Below, piece by piece: positions 1 through 8,351 of a stretch of DNA of 64,000 nt (position 1 is the stretch's first letter; the number at the start of each line of letters is the position of its first letter). The stretch spans positions 62,001-126,000 of the forward strand of contig JAUIMC010000001.1 of the NCBI GenBank assembly GCA_030433215.1. Reading direction: 5' to 3'. The DNA comes from Alphaproteobacteria bacterium (GTDB lineage Bacteria > Pseudomonadota > Alphaproteobacteria > Caulobacterales > Parvularculaceae). The notes under the pieces were generated by a model. That model saw only the letters and a list, made by a program, of their open reading frames with translations. It did not search any database and was not told where the DNA came from. Made by a program: the position numbers and the translations under genes.

Positions 1-788
1 GGGCGCATCTTCTTGGCGCGCTCGACGAATTCGAGCGCTGGGCCCGCACCTTAAAGCCGCTCTCCGCGATGCAGAGCTTCGCCTTCAAGCTGCACAAGGG
101 CGGCTTTATCGACGTCGCGCCCGCCTTCGAGGCCTTCAAGGACTATGACAAGGCGATCGAGGATCTCGATGTGAAGTTCGGCGCCGTCGCCGCCGATCTT
201 TCCACCGGCGAGGAGGTTGAGATCACGTCCGGCTCGGTCATCGACGCGGCGCGCGCCTCAAGCGCCATTCCGGTTGTGTTCCACGCCGTCGAGAGGCGCG
301 GCAAATGGCTGGTCGACGGCGCGCTCGCCAATCCGGCGCCGGTCTCGCTCGCGCGCAAGCTCGGGGCCGAGGCCGTCATCTGCGTCGACCTCAACGCCGT
401 CCCGCGCGTGCTCGACCGTTTCGACCCGCCAGCGGAAAGACTGCCGGCGCCGATTGAGATACCCGAGCCCCATCCGGACACCATGACCGGCGCCGTGACA
501 CGGCTCATCGACGATACGCGCAAAGCCATCGACTATCAGTTCGCCATGGCGAAAGCCCGCGCCGGGGCGCGCCCGCATCTGTTCGAGACCGCCTATGCGG
601 CCGCTGACATTTTCCAGATGCATCTGGCGCGCGCGCGCGCCGTCGCCGAACCGCCTGACATACTTGTGAAGCCGGATATGCGCGACGCCATGCCCACGGC
701 CTTTGACCGCGCCGATGAATTCATCGAGGAAGGATACCGCGCCCTGATGAATGAGCGCGAGGCAATCGAGCGACTATTGAGCGGATGA
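1..788 (+). CDS. Patatin-like phospholipase, C-terminal part (5' end outside window)
   Basis: The reading frame is open from base 3 with no start codon, so the N-terminal part with the expected GxSxG nucleophile lies upstream of the window. The visible 262 residues contain the segment ending in ARASSAIPVVF and then the DGA triplet (VDGALANPAPV), which in patatin/RssA-type lipases carries the catalytic aspartate. The family hydrolyses acyl esters of membrane lipids. The stop overlaps the start of the SDR gene (ATGA), and that gene overlaps the photolyase, so the three look like one transcription unit. The substrate cannot be told from sequence. Confidence 0.85.
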   Translation, partial: AHLLGALDEFERWARTLKPLSAMQSFAFKLHKGGFIDVAPAFEAFKDYDKAIEDLDVKFGAVAADLSTGEEVEITSGSVIDAARASSAIPVVFHAVERRGKWLVDGALANPAPVSLARKLGAEAVICVDLNAVPRVLDRFDPPAERLPAPIEIPEPHPDTMTGAVTRLIDDTRKAIDYQFAMAKARAGARPHLFETAYAAADIFQMHLARARAVAEPPDILVKPDMRDAMPTAFDRADEFIEEGYRALMNEREAIERLLSG

Positions 789-1474
789 CGGAAGGCCCTT
801 TCGACGCCCTGGTGATCGGCGCATCCGGCGGCATCGGCGCCGCTGTCTCAGCGGCTTTGCGCAACGACCCGAATTGCCGGCGCCTCGTCACGCTTTCCCG
901 CCGCGAAGACGGGCTCGATCTCAGTGATGAACAAAGCGTCGCCGCAGCGTCGGAAAAGATCGACGCGGGGGAGGGCCTCGGCCTCATCTTCAACGCATCG
1001 GGCATATTGGAAACAAACGGCGCGGGGCCGGAAAAAGCCTTCAAGGAAATTGACGCCGGCGCCATGGCGCGCGCCTTCGCCGTCAACGCCGTCGGAACAG
1101 CGCTCGCTTTCAAATATTTTCTGCCCTTTCTGAAACGCGAAGGGCGCACGGCCTTCGCGACGCTGTCGGCGCGGGTCGGCTCCATTGGCGACAACCGGCT
1201 CGGCGGCTGGATGAGCTATCGCGCCTCGAAAGCCGCGCTCAACCAGATCGTCAGATGCGCCGCCATCGAGGAAACGCGGCGCAACAGGCAAAGCGTCATC
1301 GCCGCCCTGCATCCCGGCACCATCGAAACGCCGCTGACGCAAAAATATGCGCGCGGGCGCTACACTGCGACGCGCGATGAGGCGGCGCGCAACCTTCTTT
1401 CCGTCATCGCCTCCCTGACGCCGGAACAATCCGGCGGGTTTTTCGATTACGCCGGCGAGGAAATCGCCTGGTGA
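785..1474 (+). CDS. SDR-family oxidoreductase (C-factor-like)
   Basis: A 229-residue short-chain dehydrogenase/reductase. The NAD(P)-binding glycine motif (GASGGIGAA) is at about residues 12-20, an N-A-S/G segment follows near residue 70 (FNASGI), and the catalytic Tyr-Lys pair is in YRASKAA near residue 146, followed by HPGTIETPL. This arrangement is the classical SDR fold, and the sequence resembles the CsgA/C-factor-like subgroup. The start overlaps the stop of the lipase gene and the stop overlaps the photolyase GTG start, so translation is probably coupled. The substrate is unknown. Confidence 0.88.
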   Translation: MTEGPFDALVIGASGGIGAAVSAALRNDPNCRRLVTLSRREDGLDLSDEQSVAAASEKIDAGEGLGLIFNASGILETNGAGPEKAFKEIDAGAMARAFAVNAVGTALAFKYFLPFLKREGRTAFATLSARVGSIGDNRLGGWMSYRASKAALNQIVRCAAIEETRRNRQSVIAALHPGTIETPLTQKYARGRYTATRDEAARNLLSVIASLTPEQSGGFFDYAGEEIAW

Positions 1475-3015
1475 GCGGAAAACGCGCGATCCTCATCATG
1501 GGCGACCAGCTTTCGCGCGGGGTTTCGAGCCTGAAAGACGCGCGCAAGACAAAAGACGTGATCGTCATGGGCGAGCTCATGGACGAGACGACGAGCGTCA
1601 AGCACCACAAGAAGAAACTCATTCTCGTTCTGTCGGCCATGCGCCATTTCGCCGAAGAGCTGAAAAAGGACGGCTACAAGGTCGATTACCGAAAGCTCGA
1701 CGATGATGACGACATCCGTTCTTTTTCCGATCTTGCGAAAGCGGCGATTGAAAAACATGGCGCGGAAGAGCTGATCGTCACCGAGCCGAGCGAACGGCGC
1801 GTCCGGCACGAAGCCGAAGGCTGGAAGATGAGCCTTTCCGTTCCTGTCGAGATCCGTCCCGATGACCGCTTCATCGCCAGCCATGAGGAATTCGAGGCCT
1901 GGGCGGACGGGCGCAAGCAACTGCGCATGGAATATTTTTATCGCGAGATGCGCCGCAAAACCGGGCTTTTAATGGACGGCGACAAGCCCGCAGGCGGGGC
2001 GTGGAATTACGACAAGGAAAACCGCAAGCCCGCCTCCCGCGATCTCTTCATGCCGGCGCCGCCTTCATTCAAGCCGGATAAAACCACGGCAGACATCATC
2101 GCGCTCGTGGAGGAGCGTTTCGCCGATCATTTCGGCGACGCCGAGCCTTTCCATTACGCGGTAACGCGCAAAGAGGCCCTGAAAGCGCTGGGCCATTTCA
2201 TCAAGGAAGCCTTGCCGCGCTTCGGCGATTTTCAGGACGCCATGCTGACGGGCGAGCGCTTTCTCTATCACTCGGTGCTGTCCGCTTACATCAATATGGG
2301 GCTTCTTGACCCGCTCGAAGTCTGCGAACGCGCGGAGAAAGCCTATCGTGACGGCGACGCGCCTTTGAACGCCGTCGAGGGCTTCATCCGCCAAATCATC
2401 GGCTGGCGCGAATATGTGCGCGGCATGTATTGGCGCGGCGGCGAGGAGTATCTCGATCAGAATTTCTTCGACAACACGCGCAAGCTGCCGTGGTTTTACT
2501 GGTCCGGCGACACCGACATGGCCTGCATCCGCGAGACGGTGACGCAGACGAAAGAAGACGCCTACGCCCATCACATTCAGCGCCTGATGGTGACGGGTCT
2601 GTTCGCCATGCTCGCCGGGATCGACCCTTACGACGTGCATGAATGGTATCTGATCGTCTATTTCGACGCCTTCGAATGGGTCGAGGCGCCGAACGTCATC
2701 GGCATGTCGCAATATGCGGACGGCGGCGCGCTCGGCTCAAAGCCTTATGCGGCCTCCGGCGCCTACATCAACCGCATGTCCGATTACTGCAAGAACTGCC
2801 GCTACAATGTGTCGAAGAAAACCGAAGAAGACGCCTGTCCCTTCAACGCGCTTTACTGGGACTTTCTCGCGCGCAACGAAAAGAAGCTGAAAGGCAATCC
2901 GCGGCTTGGCCAGATGTACCGCACATTGGGCAAGATGGAGAAAGGTGCGAAACTTTCCTATCGGGCGCGGGCGCGGGCGATCCTGGAAAAGCTCGACGCC
3001 GGCGAGTGCATCTAA
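1471..3015 (+). CDS. phrB: Prokaryotic (6-4) photolyase / cryptochrome with Fe-S cluster (PhrB-type)
   Basis: A 514-residue protein of the FeS-BCP photolyase-cryptochrome family, which uses FAD, a lumazine-type antenna and a [4Fe-4S] cluster to repair UV (6-4) photoproducts. The four cluster cysteines are visible at residues 352, 440, 443 and 456. Their spacing is that of the Agrobacterium PhrB cysteines (350/438/441/454). The N-terminal domain starts with an ILIMGDQLS motif typical of the family. The start is GTG and overlaps the SDR stop. The gene ends 3 bp before the convergent arsC. Family assignment is firm; photoreceptor versus repair function is not decided by sequence. Confidence 0.93.
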   Translation: MSGKRAILIMGDQLSRGVSSLKDARKTKDVIVMGELMDETTSVKHHKKKLILVLSAMRHFAEELKKDGYKVDYRKLDDDDDIRSFSDLAKAAIEKHGAEELIVTEPSERRVRHEAEGWKMSLSVPVEIRPDDRFIASHEEFEAWADGRKQLRMEYFYREMRRKTGLLMDGDKPAGGAWNYDKENRKPASRDLFMPAPPSFKPDKTTADIIALVEERFADHFGDAEPFHYAVTRKEALKALGHFIKEALPRFGDFQDAMLTGERFLYHSVLSAYINMGLLDPLEVCERAEKAYRDGDAPLNAVEGFIRQIIGWREYVRGMYWRGGEEYLDQNFFDNTRKLPWFYWSGDTDMACIRETVTQTKEDAYAHHIQRLMVTGLFAMLAGIDPYDVHEWYLIVYFDAFEWVEAPNVIGMSQYADGGALGSKPYAASGAYINRMSDYCKNCRYNVSKKTEEDACPFNALYWDFLARNEKKLKGNPRLGQMYRTLGKMEKGAKLSYRARARAILEKLDAGECI

Positions 3016-3018
3016 TGT

Positions 3019-3366
3019 TTAGAGAATCTCGAGCACGCTTTCGGGCGGGCGGCCAATGGCCGCCTTATCGCCATTGACCACAATCGGCCGCTCGATGAGG
3101 ATCGGATTTTCGGCCATGGCGTCGATCAGCGCCGTTTCCGCCGTCGCGTTTTTGAGGTCGAGCTCCACATAGGGCGCTTCCTTGACGCGCATCATGTCCC
3201 GCGCGGAGTCGAAGCCAAGCTTTTTCACAAGGCCTTTCAGCGTCGCTTTCGAGGGCGGGTTCTCGAGATAGAGAACAACCTCCGGCTCGACGCCTTTGTC
3301 CTCGAGCAACGCCAGCGTCTGGCGCGATTTCGAACAACGCGGATTATGATAGATCGTAACGGTCAT
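3019..3366 (-). CDS. arsC: Arsenate reductase (glutaredoxin-type)
   Basis: A 115-residue ArsC/Spx-superfamily protein. The N terminus reads YHNPRCSKSRQTL, with the catalytic cysteine at about residue 10 and the neighbouring arginine and serine of the Grx-dependent arsenate reductases. Near residue 92 it has the IERPIVV cis-Pro segment typical of the thioredoxin fold. No ars operon genes are adjacent. In this position the gene may serve arsenate detoxification or be an orphan homologue. It converges on the photolyase gene with a 3-bp gap. Confidence 0.9.
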   Translation of the reverse strand: MTVTIYHNPRCSKSRQTLALLEDKGVEPEVVLYLENPPSKATLKGLVKKLGFDSARDMMRVKEAPYVELDLKNATAETALIDAMAENPILIERPIVVNGDKAAIGRPPESVLEIL

Positions 3367-3441
3367 TGTCTTCCTTTTAGCGGCCGCGCGCCCGAAAACA
3401 AATCGCCCAAAACCCGGGAGCTGCTTTTTGTGGGCGCGCTC

Positions 3442-4131
3442 CTAAAGAGATAGTCTGTACCCGCCGCTTTCGGTCAGGAGGATCGAGGCGTTCGACGGAT
3501 CGGGCTCGATCTTCTGGCGCAGGCGATAGACATGGGTTTCAAGCGTGTGCGTCGTGACGCCCGAATTATAGCCCCAGACCTCGTCCAGCAAGACGTCGCG
3601 CGTCACCGGCTTGCCGCCGGCGCGGTAAAGAAACTTCAGGATCGACGTTTCTTTTTCGGTGAGGCGGATCTTCTTTTCTTCAGGCGTCACCAGCATCTTC
3701 ACGGCCGGGCGAAATTCATACGGCCCCACCTTGAAGACCGCGTCCTCGCTCTGTTCGTGGCTGCGCAGATGAGCCCGCACGCGGGCGAGGAGAACGCCGA
3801 ATTTGAACGGCTTCGAGACGTAATCATTGGCGCCCGCGTCGAGCCCGAGGATCGTGTCGGCTTCGGTGTCGGCGCCGGTCAGCATGATGATCGGAGACTT
3901 GAAGCCGTTCTTGCGCATGATGCGGCAGGCCTCGCGCCCGTCCATGTCGGGCAGGCCCACATCGAGCAACATGAGATCGATATGCGCCTCATCCTTGACG
4001 CGGTCGACGGCGCCTTGTGCGGTGGAGACAGGCTCCACGGAGAATTCGTCATGCACGGAAAACTGATCGATCAGCGCCTCGCACAACAGCTCATCGTCAT
4101 CGACCAGGAGAATTTTCTTTACACGGTTCAT
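3442..4131 (-). CDS. cenR: OmpR/PhoB-type response regulator, CenR-like
   Basis: A 229-residue two-domain regulator. The receiver domain starts VKKILLVDDDE with the acidic pocket DDD, the phospho-acceptor aspartate lies in LLDVGLPDMDG, and a KPFKF lysine follows. The C-terminal winged helix (about 130-229) has the VTTHTLETHVYRLRQKIE recognition region. The whole sequence closely resembles Caulobacter CenR, the essential envelope regulator of CenKR, which is why the symbol is offered. I placed the start at the methionine of MNRVKKIL; an in-frame ATG 15 bp upstream is possible. The cognate kinase is not in the window. Confidence 0.82.
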   Translation of the reverse strand: MNRVKKILLVDDDELLCEALIDQFSVHDEFSVEPVSTAQGAVDRVKDEAHIDLMLLDVGLPDMDGREACRIMRKNGFKSPIIMLTGADTEADTILGLDAGANDYVSKPFKFGVLLARVRAHLRSHEQSEDAVFKVGPYEFRPAVKMLVTPEEKKIRLTEKETSILKFLYRAGGKPVTRDVLLDEVWGYNSGVTTHTLETHVYRLRQKIEPDPSNASILLTESGGYRLSL

Positions 4132-4219
4132 GCTTCTCTCGCCCATATCATGAATTGCAGTCCGCGGGACATAGTCCCGACTGACCCGCTTTTGAATTCT
4201 GCGCGCCTACAACTTTTCG

Positions 4220-4942
4220 TTAGGCGCCCGTGATCTCTTCTTTAACAGGCCGCGCGCCGAAAATCGCCGTCCCGATCCGCACATGGGTGGCGCCGAGCTG
4301 GGCGGCGATCCGATAATCCCCGCTCATGCCCATGGAAAGCCCGGAAAGGCTTAGGCTTTTCGCCAGCTTGGCGAGCAGGGCGAAATGCGGGGCGGGGTCG
4401 TCCTCCGCCGGCGGAATGCACATCAGCCCCTCGATCTCGAGCCCGAATTCCTCCCGGCACTGCGCCAGGAAGGCCGGAACCTCTGCGGGCGCGAGGCCCG
4501 CTTTTTGCGCTTCCTCGCCGGTATTCACCTGAATATAGAGCTTCGGACGCCGGTCCTGCTTCTCCATTTCGCTGGCGAGCATGCGGGCGAGCTTCGGCCG
4601 GTCGAGGCTCTCAATGACGTCGAAAGCCGCCACCGCCTCCTTCGCCTTGTTGGTCTGGAGGGGGCCGATCAGCCGCAATTCGATATCCGGGTATTTTTCT
4701 TTCAGGGGCGGCCATTTCTTCAGCGCCTCCTGAACCCGGTTCTCCCCGAAAACTCGGTGGCCCGCCGCGAGCACCGGCTCGATGCGGTCCGCCTCGTGAA
4801 ACTTCGAGACGGCGGTAAGGGCGACGGAGCCCGGTTCGCGGCCCGCCTCTTTCAGCGCGGTCTCGATTTCCGCCTTGATCCTTGCGAGATTGGCCGCCGG
4901 ATCGTCAGGACCGGCGCTGGGAGGGTTTTCTTGGGACGACAT
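4220..4942 (-). CDS. YggS/PLPBP-family pyridoxal-phosphate homeostasis protein
   Basis: A 240-residue PLP-binding protein of the YggS family, a single-domain alanine-racemase-like barrel that maintains PLP and amino-acid homeostasis rather than catalysing racemisation. Visible hallmarks are AVSKFHE near residue 44 (PLP-lysine segment), HRVFGENRVQEA near residue 62, LIGPLQTNK near 91, and SMGMSGDYRIAAQLGATHVRIGTAIFG at the C terminus, where the phosphate-binding loop is. The start is 13 bp from the divergent ThiE-like gene, so the two share a very short promoter region. Confidence 0.93.
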   Translation of the reverse strand: MSSQENPPSAGPDDPAANLARIKAEIETALKEAGREPGSVALTAVSKFHEADRIEPVLAAGHRVFGENRVQEALKKWPPLKEKYPDIELRLIGPLQTNKAKEAVAAFDVIESLDRPKLARMLASEMEKQDRRPKLYIQVNTGEEAQKAGLAPAEVPAFLAQCREEFGLEIEGLMCIPPAEDDPAPHFALLAKLAKSLSLSGLSMGMSGDYRIAAQLGATHVRIGTAIFGARPVKEEITGA

Positions 4943-4954
4943 GAAGGGCTCCGT

Positions 4955-5548
4955 ATGCGGGCGGCGAAGCTAGCAGCGGCCGCCGCCGCGCTCAAACGCC
5001 AATCGGCTGTTGTGCCGCCCTTTTCGCTCGCCTTCATGACCGATGCGGGCCGCGCGCCGCATCCCCTGCTCGTGGCGCGGGCCCTGCCCGAAGGCTCGGC
5101 GGTGATCCTGCGCGATTACGCGATGAAGGGACGGGCGGGGCTTGCTGCGCAATTAAAATCCGTCTGCGAACGGCGCGGCGTTAAACTCATCATCGGCGCC
5201 GATATCGGCCTGGCGCAAAGGATCGGCGCTGACGGCGTTCACCTGCCGCGCTGGTTTTCGCCGTCCGCGCCCTTGCCGGACGGCCTCATTGTCACCGCGT
5301 CTGCGCATAGCGCAGACGAGCTGGGGCGCGCGAAAGAGCGGGGCGCGGCTCTTGCGCTCCTCTCTCCAGCCTTTCCGACCGGCAGCCATCGGGGCGCCGG
5401 CAGCCTCGGCGCCGCGGCGTTCAAAAGGCTCGCCGCCGCGGCGCCCATCCCGGTGCTGGCGCTGGGCGGCGCCGATGAAAAAAACGCAGGCGCTCTCGCC
5501 GGTCCCAATGTCGCGGGGCTCGCCGCCATCGGCGCGTTTCTAGGGTGA
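4955..5548 (+). CDS. Thiamine-phosphate synthase/TenI-like protein
   Basis: A 197-residue TIM-barrel protein of the ThiE/TenI superfamily. It has the IGADIGLAQRIGADGVHLP segment near residue 90, a SAHSADEL stretch, and LLSPAFPTGSHRGA near 150, followed by PVLALGGADEKN. ThiE joins HMP-pyrophosphate and thiazole phosphate. The order GADGVHL ... SPxFPTxSHxGA resembles alphaproteobacterial thiamine phosphate synthase-like proteins, but no other thi gene is adjacent, so a degenerate TenI-like role is possible. The start is the ATG just inside the intergenic gap with yggS; the frame is open further upstream only as antisense of yggS. Confidence 0.78.
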   Translation: MRAAKLAAAAAALKRQSAVVPPFSLAFMTDAGRAPHPLLVARALPEGSAVILRDYAMKGRAGLAAQLKSVCERRGVKLIIGADIGLAQRIGADGVHLPRWFSPSAPLPDGLIVTASAHSADELGRAKERGAALALLSPAFPTGSHRGAGSLGAAAFKRLAAAAPIPVLALGGADEKNAGALAGPNVAGLAAIGAFLG

Positions 5549-5899
5549 TTACTCGCTCGCGACCGGCGTCCACACGGCGAGCACATTGCCGGCCGTATCG
5601 CGGAAATGAAACCGCCGACCGCCTGGAAACTCGTGACGCTCGGTAATCTCGCCGCCCGCATCGACGACGCTTTTTTCCGTCGCTTCAAGATCGTCTGCAT
5701 AAAGAATGACGAGGGTCGATCCCGCAACCGGCTTTTCACCGCCGCGAATGCCGCCGTCGAGACCGGCGTTTTCGAAGGCGGCGTAGGTCTCGCCCCAATC
5801 CTGGAAGGTCCAACCAAAGGCGCGTGCGTAAAACGCTTTCGCGACGGAAAGGTCTTCCGCCGCAAGCTCCACATAGTCGATGCGATTGTTCTTAGACAT
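5549..5899 (-). CDS. VOC-family (glyoxalase/bleomycin-resistance fold) protein
   Basis: A 116-residue single-domain vicinal-oxygen-chelate protein. The opening IDYVELAAEDLSVAKAFY, the GWTFQDWG turn and the closing FRDTAGNVLAVW are the usual marks of the fold. These proteins bind a metal or small hydrophobic ligand; the reaction cannot be named from sequence. The start was set at MSKNNRIDYVEL, because the upstream in-frame extension (about 28 codons) has no family similarity. It abuts the ThiE-like gene tail to tail. Confidence 0.82.
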   Translation of the reverse strand: MSKNNRIDYVELAAEDLSVAKAFYARAFGWTFQDWGETYAAFENAGLDGGIRGGEKPVAGSTLVILYADDLEATEKSVVDAGGEITERHEFPGGRRFHFRDTAGNVLAVWTPVASE

Positions 5900-6030
5900 C
5901 AAGGCGTCTCCACGATAATCGGCATGCGCACTGTTTTTCAGATGCGCTGCATGACGCCGCCAACGCCGCGAGCATAACAGCAAAAGAGAACGCCGCGCAG
6001 CATGATTTCTCCCCGCAAAAGCAAAATAAA

Positions 6031-6064
6031 AAACAGGGCGGCCTTAAAAAGGACCGCCCTGTTT
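6031..6064 (-). terminator. Strong intrinsic terminator of the porin gene
   Basis: A near-perfect hairpin: AAACAGGGCGG(CC) and its complement GG(AC)CGCCCTGTTT around a short TTAAAAA loop. It is followed on the minus strand by a T-rich tract (the plus strand reads gcaaaataaaaa at 6021-6033). It lies about 36 bp beyond the porin stop and so fits rho-independent termination of the leftward porin transcript. Confidence 0.88.
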
Positions 6065-6099
6065 CATATCCCCTCTAAGCAGCTAGGCGCTTAGAAACT

Positions 6100-7320
6100 T
6101 TAGAATTTGATCGAGCTTTCGATCACCACCGTGGCGGCCTCTTCCGGGCCCCCTGCGGCGACAGGCTTCTTGGATTCCACATACTGGGCGGCTGCGCCGA
6201 CCGTGATGCCGCGTCCGAGAACATAGGTCACGCCCGCCTGAGCGGAGCGCGTATCGCGGAAAAGCGCAGGGTCCAACGGGTTCGCGGCGAGCGCGTTCGC
6301 TTCCGACTGGCCGACGCCAACCATGAAGGCGACGTCGCCTTCGTCCTCGCCGGTGCGGAAAGTCAGCCCCGCATCGAAGGCGAGATAGCCGTCATCTTCG
6401 AAAGAGGCGAGGCCGGCGTTGGTCGACTTGACCGAACCGCCGAGCGTGATGCCGCGGAAGGCGAGATTGAGCCCGATGGAGTAGGCTTCGTAATCATTAT
6501 AGATCGAAGGCGGGGCGAGCGTGTCTTCGTCCGCCGTCACGAAGCTCGCGCCGACGCCGAGATAAAGCCGATCCTTGCTCGAAAGCCGGATGCCGCGCTC
6601 ATAGTAAAGCGCCGCCTCGATCGCATCGTCCCAATGGCTTTCGCTGGTGAGCGTGACGCCTTCGGGTGAAATCAGGAACCCGCCCTGCGGCGCGCAGATG
6701 AGATCGCCGCAATTGCGCAAGGCCGGCGAATAGGAAACCCCGAGCTGCAACCCGCCGAGAACGCCGCCGAGAAAATTCGCGGGCGGCATATAGGTGAACT
6801 TGGTGGAATAGCCGGTGAAATCGTTCAGCGTATGAATGTCGTTGAGGCCGGAAAGATCCGTCTGCCAGTTGCTGACATTCACCGACGTGAAAATCGTCGG
6901 CGAGGAGACCGCGAGCATCCGCGCCACGCCTTTTTCACGGCCGACGATCAGCTGGCCGAAAGAGCCGCGCGCATAACCGTAAGCGCCCTGAAGGTAAGCG
7001 TCGCTGTCGGACGGCGCGATCCCGCGCGGGCCGCCGATAAGAAGGCTAGAATAGCGCCCGCCGGCGAAAAGCTGGCGCGGCTGCTGGCCGTCGAGGCGGG
7101 CGGAAAGCCCGGCGCCGATTTCAAGGCCGTTATCGAGGATGGTCGATCCCTTGACGTTGATCTCGGCATTGGCGTCGCCTTTGGCGTCGCCGTCGACAAG
7201 GCCCGCCGCTGCGCTCGCCTCGCCGTCGATCTCAATCTCGACCGGATCGGCGGCATAGGCCGCGCCGGCGGTGATCACCGCCGCGCCTGCGCCTAGCAAC
7301 ACTCTCCGAAGACCGGTCAT
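6100..7320 (-). CDS. Outer-membrane porin (beta-barrel)
   Basis: A 406-residue protein with a cleavable signal peptide ending AGAAYAA at about residue 23. The mature part is glycine- and aromatic-rich with alternating hydrophobic strands and ends in a phenylalanine (ESSIKF), the beta-barrel outer-membrane signature. Segments such as FGQLIVGREKGVARML and YSTKFTYMPP resemble Gram-negative porins of the 16-stranded trimeric type found in Alphaproteobacteria. It would form an outer-membrane diffusion channel. It is a single-gene unit, bounded downstream by a strong terminator and upstream by a long non-coding stretch. Confidence 0.85.
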   Translation of the reverse strand: MTGLRRVLLGAGAAVITAGAAYAADPVEIEIDGEASAAAGLVDGDAKGDANAEINVKGSTILDNGLEIGAGLSARLDGQQPRQLFAGGRYSSLLIGGPRGIAPSDSDAYLQGAYGYARGSFGQLIVGREKGVARMLAVSSPTIFTSVNVSNWQTDLSGLNDIHTLNDFTGYSTKFTYMPPANFLGGVLGGLQLGVSYSPALRNCGDLICAPQGGFLISPEGVTLTSESHWDDAIEAALYYERGIRLSSKDRLYLGVGASFVTADEDTLAPPSIYNDYEAYSIGLNLAFRGITLGGSVKSTNAGLASFEDDGYLAFDAGLTFRTGEDEGDVAFMVGVGQSEANALAANPLDPALFRDTRSAQAGVTYVLGRGITVGAAAQYVESKKPVAAGGPEEAATVVIESSIKF

Positions 7321-7774
7321 TCCTTGCTCAACCCGCTGTTCTTACGTCTACTCAACGTCTTCGCGCTTCTACCGTCAGTGCGCCCCGATGCAATGCCGGG
7401 ACATCATCTTCTTTCTGTCTTCGTTCCGCCCGACCCGGCCCCCGCCGTCCCGAACGCCGCCGGCGAACCGGCTTCCCCTCACGCAACAGACCCCTGACGC
7501 TGCAAGCCCTGCCGCCAATCAATCCCGCTTTCGGCCGCCCCCGCGGCTTTTGCGTTCAATTTCCGCGCCATGGCAAGTGCTAAAAAGGCGCGCAAAAAGA
7601 TTAACGACATAAAGTTAACAGCTTTATGACCTTGGCTTATAATGGCCCACCGCCTTGGGGCGTTCAAGCGAGCCGGCGCTTTGACGTTGTGTAATTGCCG
7701 GTTTGTGGTAGGAAAGCCACTCTCCGGCGTCGGGGGATGCTCCGGAGCAGCTCACAGGAATGGGACGATACTAC
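7321..7774. other. Non-coding stretch between porin and DUF3576 gene
   Basis: About 450 bp with no convincing coding capacity. It should hold the leftward porin promoter and leader. It also contains a good plus-strand promoter at 7615-7643 (listed separately), which leaves a leader of roughly 130 nt before the DUF3576 lipoprotein. The leader has some GC-rich self-complementary segments near the start codon, but I recognise no riboswitch. Confidence 0.6.
7615..7643 (+). promoter_or_regulatory. Sigma-70-type promoter upstream of DUF3576 gene
   Basis: TTAACA (7615-7620), a 17-bp spacer and TATAAT (7638-7643). The hexamers are close to the housekeeping consensus, which is unusual in GC-rich DNA. 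It points rightward at the DUF3576-leuS-lptE-holA run. Confidence 0.55.
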
Positions 7775-8242
7775 ATGAAGCCCGAAAAAGTTAGCATGTT
7801 CAAAGTCTTGGCTTTGGCAAGCGCGAGCGCGGCGCTGGCCGCCTGCGGCGGCAATTCAAGCGCCAGCGGCACCCGCAACGAGACTCTGGCCAATTACAAG
7901 TCCGGCCACGCCCAGGCGACCACGGTGAACCGCTATCTCTGGGCGGCGTCGCTGGAAACCCTTGATTTCCTGCCGGTTTTCTCCGCCGACCCGATCGCCG
8001 GGCTGATTATCACCGATTGGTATGTGAATCCCGAGATCCCGGGCGAGCGTTTCAAGACCAATGTCTACATCCTCGATTCCTCGCTGCGCGCCGACGCGCT
8101 GCGCGTTTCGGTGTTCCGCCAGGTGCAGGGCGAGGACGGCGTCTGGAACGACGCCACGGTTAATCCGGCGACAGGCCGCGAGATCGAGAACGCGATCCTC
8201 ACCCGCGCGCGCCAGCTTCGCCTAAACCAGATCGAAGGCTAA
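7775..8242 (+). CDS. DUF3576-family lipoprotein
   Basis: A 155-residue putative lipoprotein. The N terminus is basic, followed by a hydrophobic stretch and the lipobox-like LAAC at about residues 21-24. The body (NRYLWAASLETLDFLP ... DWYVNPEIPGERFKTNVYIL) matches the DUF3576 family, which in Alphaproteobacteria commonly sits just upstream of leuS, as here. The function is unknown; an envelope role is inferred from lipidation. Three methionines (7760, 7775, 7796) are possible starts; I chose 7775 because it keeps a normal signal length with a gggacg-like ribosome site upstream. Confidence 0.8.
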   Translation: MKPEKVSMFKVLALASASAALAACGGNSSASGTRNETLANYKSGHAQATTVNRYLWAASLETLDFLPVFSADPIAGLIITDWYVNPEIPGERFKTNVYILDSSLRADALRVSVFRQVQGEDGVWNDATVNPATGREIENAILTRARQLRLNQIEG

Positions 8243-8247
8243 AGAGC

Positions 8248-8348
8248 AGGGACTAGGTTTTCGGGATTAGGGATTGGGAATGCGCTTGGATTGTTCTAAG
8301 CCATCCGCCAGTCCGTCTAATCCCTATTCCCTAATCCCCAGTCCCTGA
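8248..8348. repeat. Inverted GGATTAGGGATT-type repeat between DUF3576 gene and leuS
   Basis: The left part (agggactaggttttcgggattagggattgggaat) is imperfectly complementary to the right part (ctaatccctattccctaatccccagtccct), so the 100-bp gap folds into a long imperfect hairpin. The low-complexity GGATTAGGGA units look like a dispersed intergenic repeat rather than a classical terminator, because no T tract follows. Confidence 0.55.
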
Positions 8349-8351
8349 ATC

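Noticed and set aside
7601-7618. TTAA ... TTAA upstream of the DUF3576 gene as a CtrA box
   Set aside because: The spacer is 10 bp, not 7; the second TTAA is better read as part of a -35 element.
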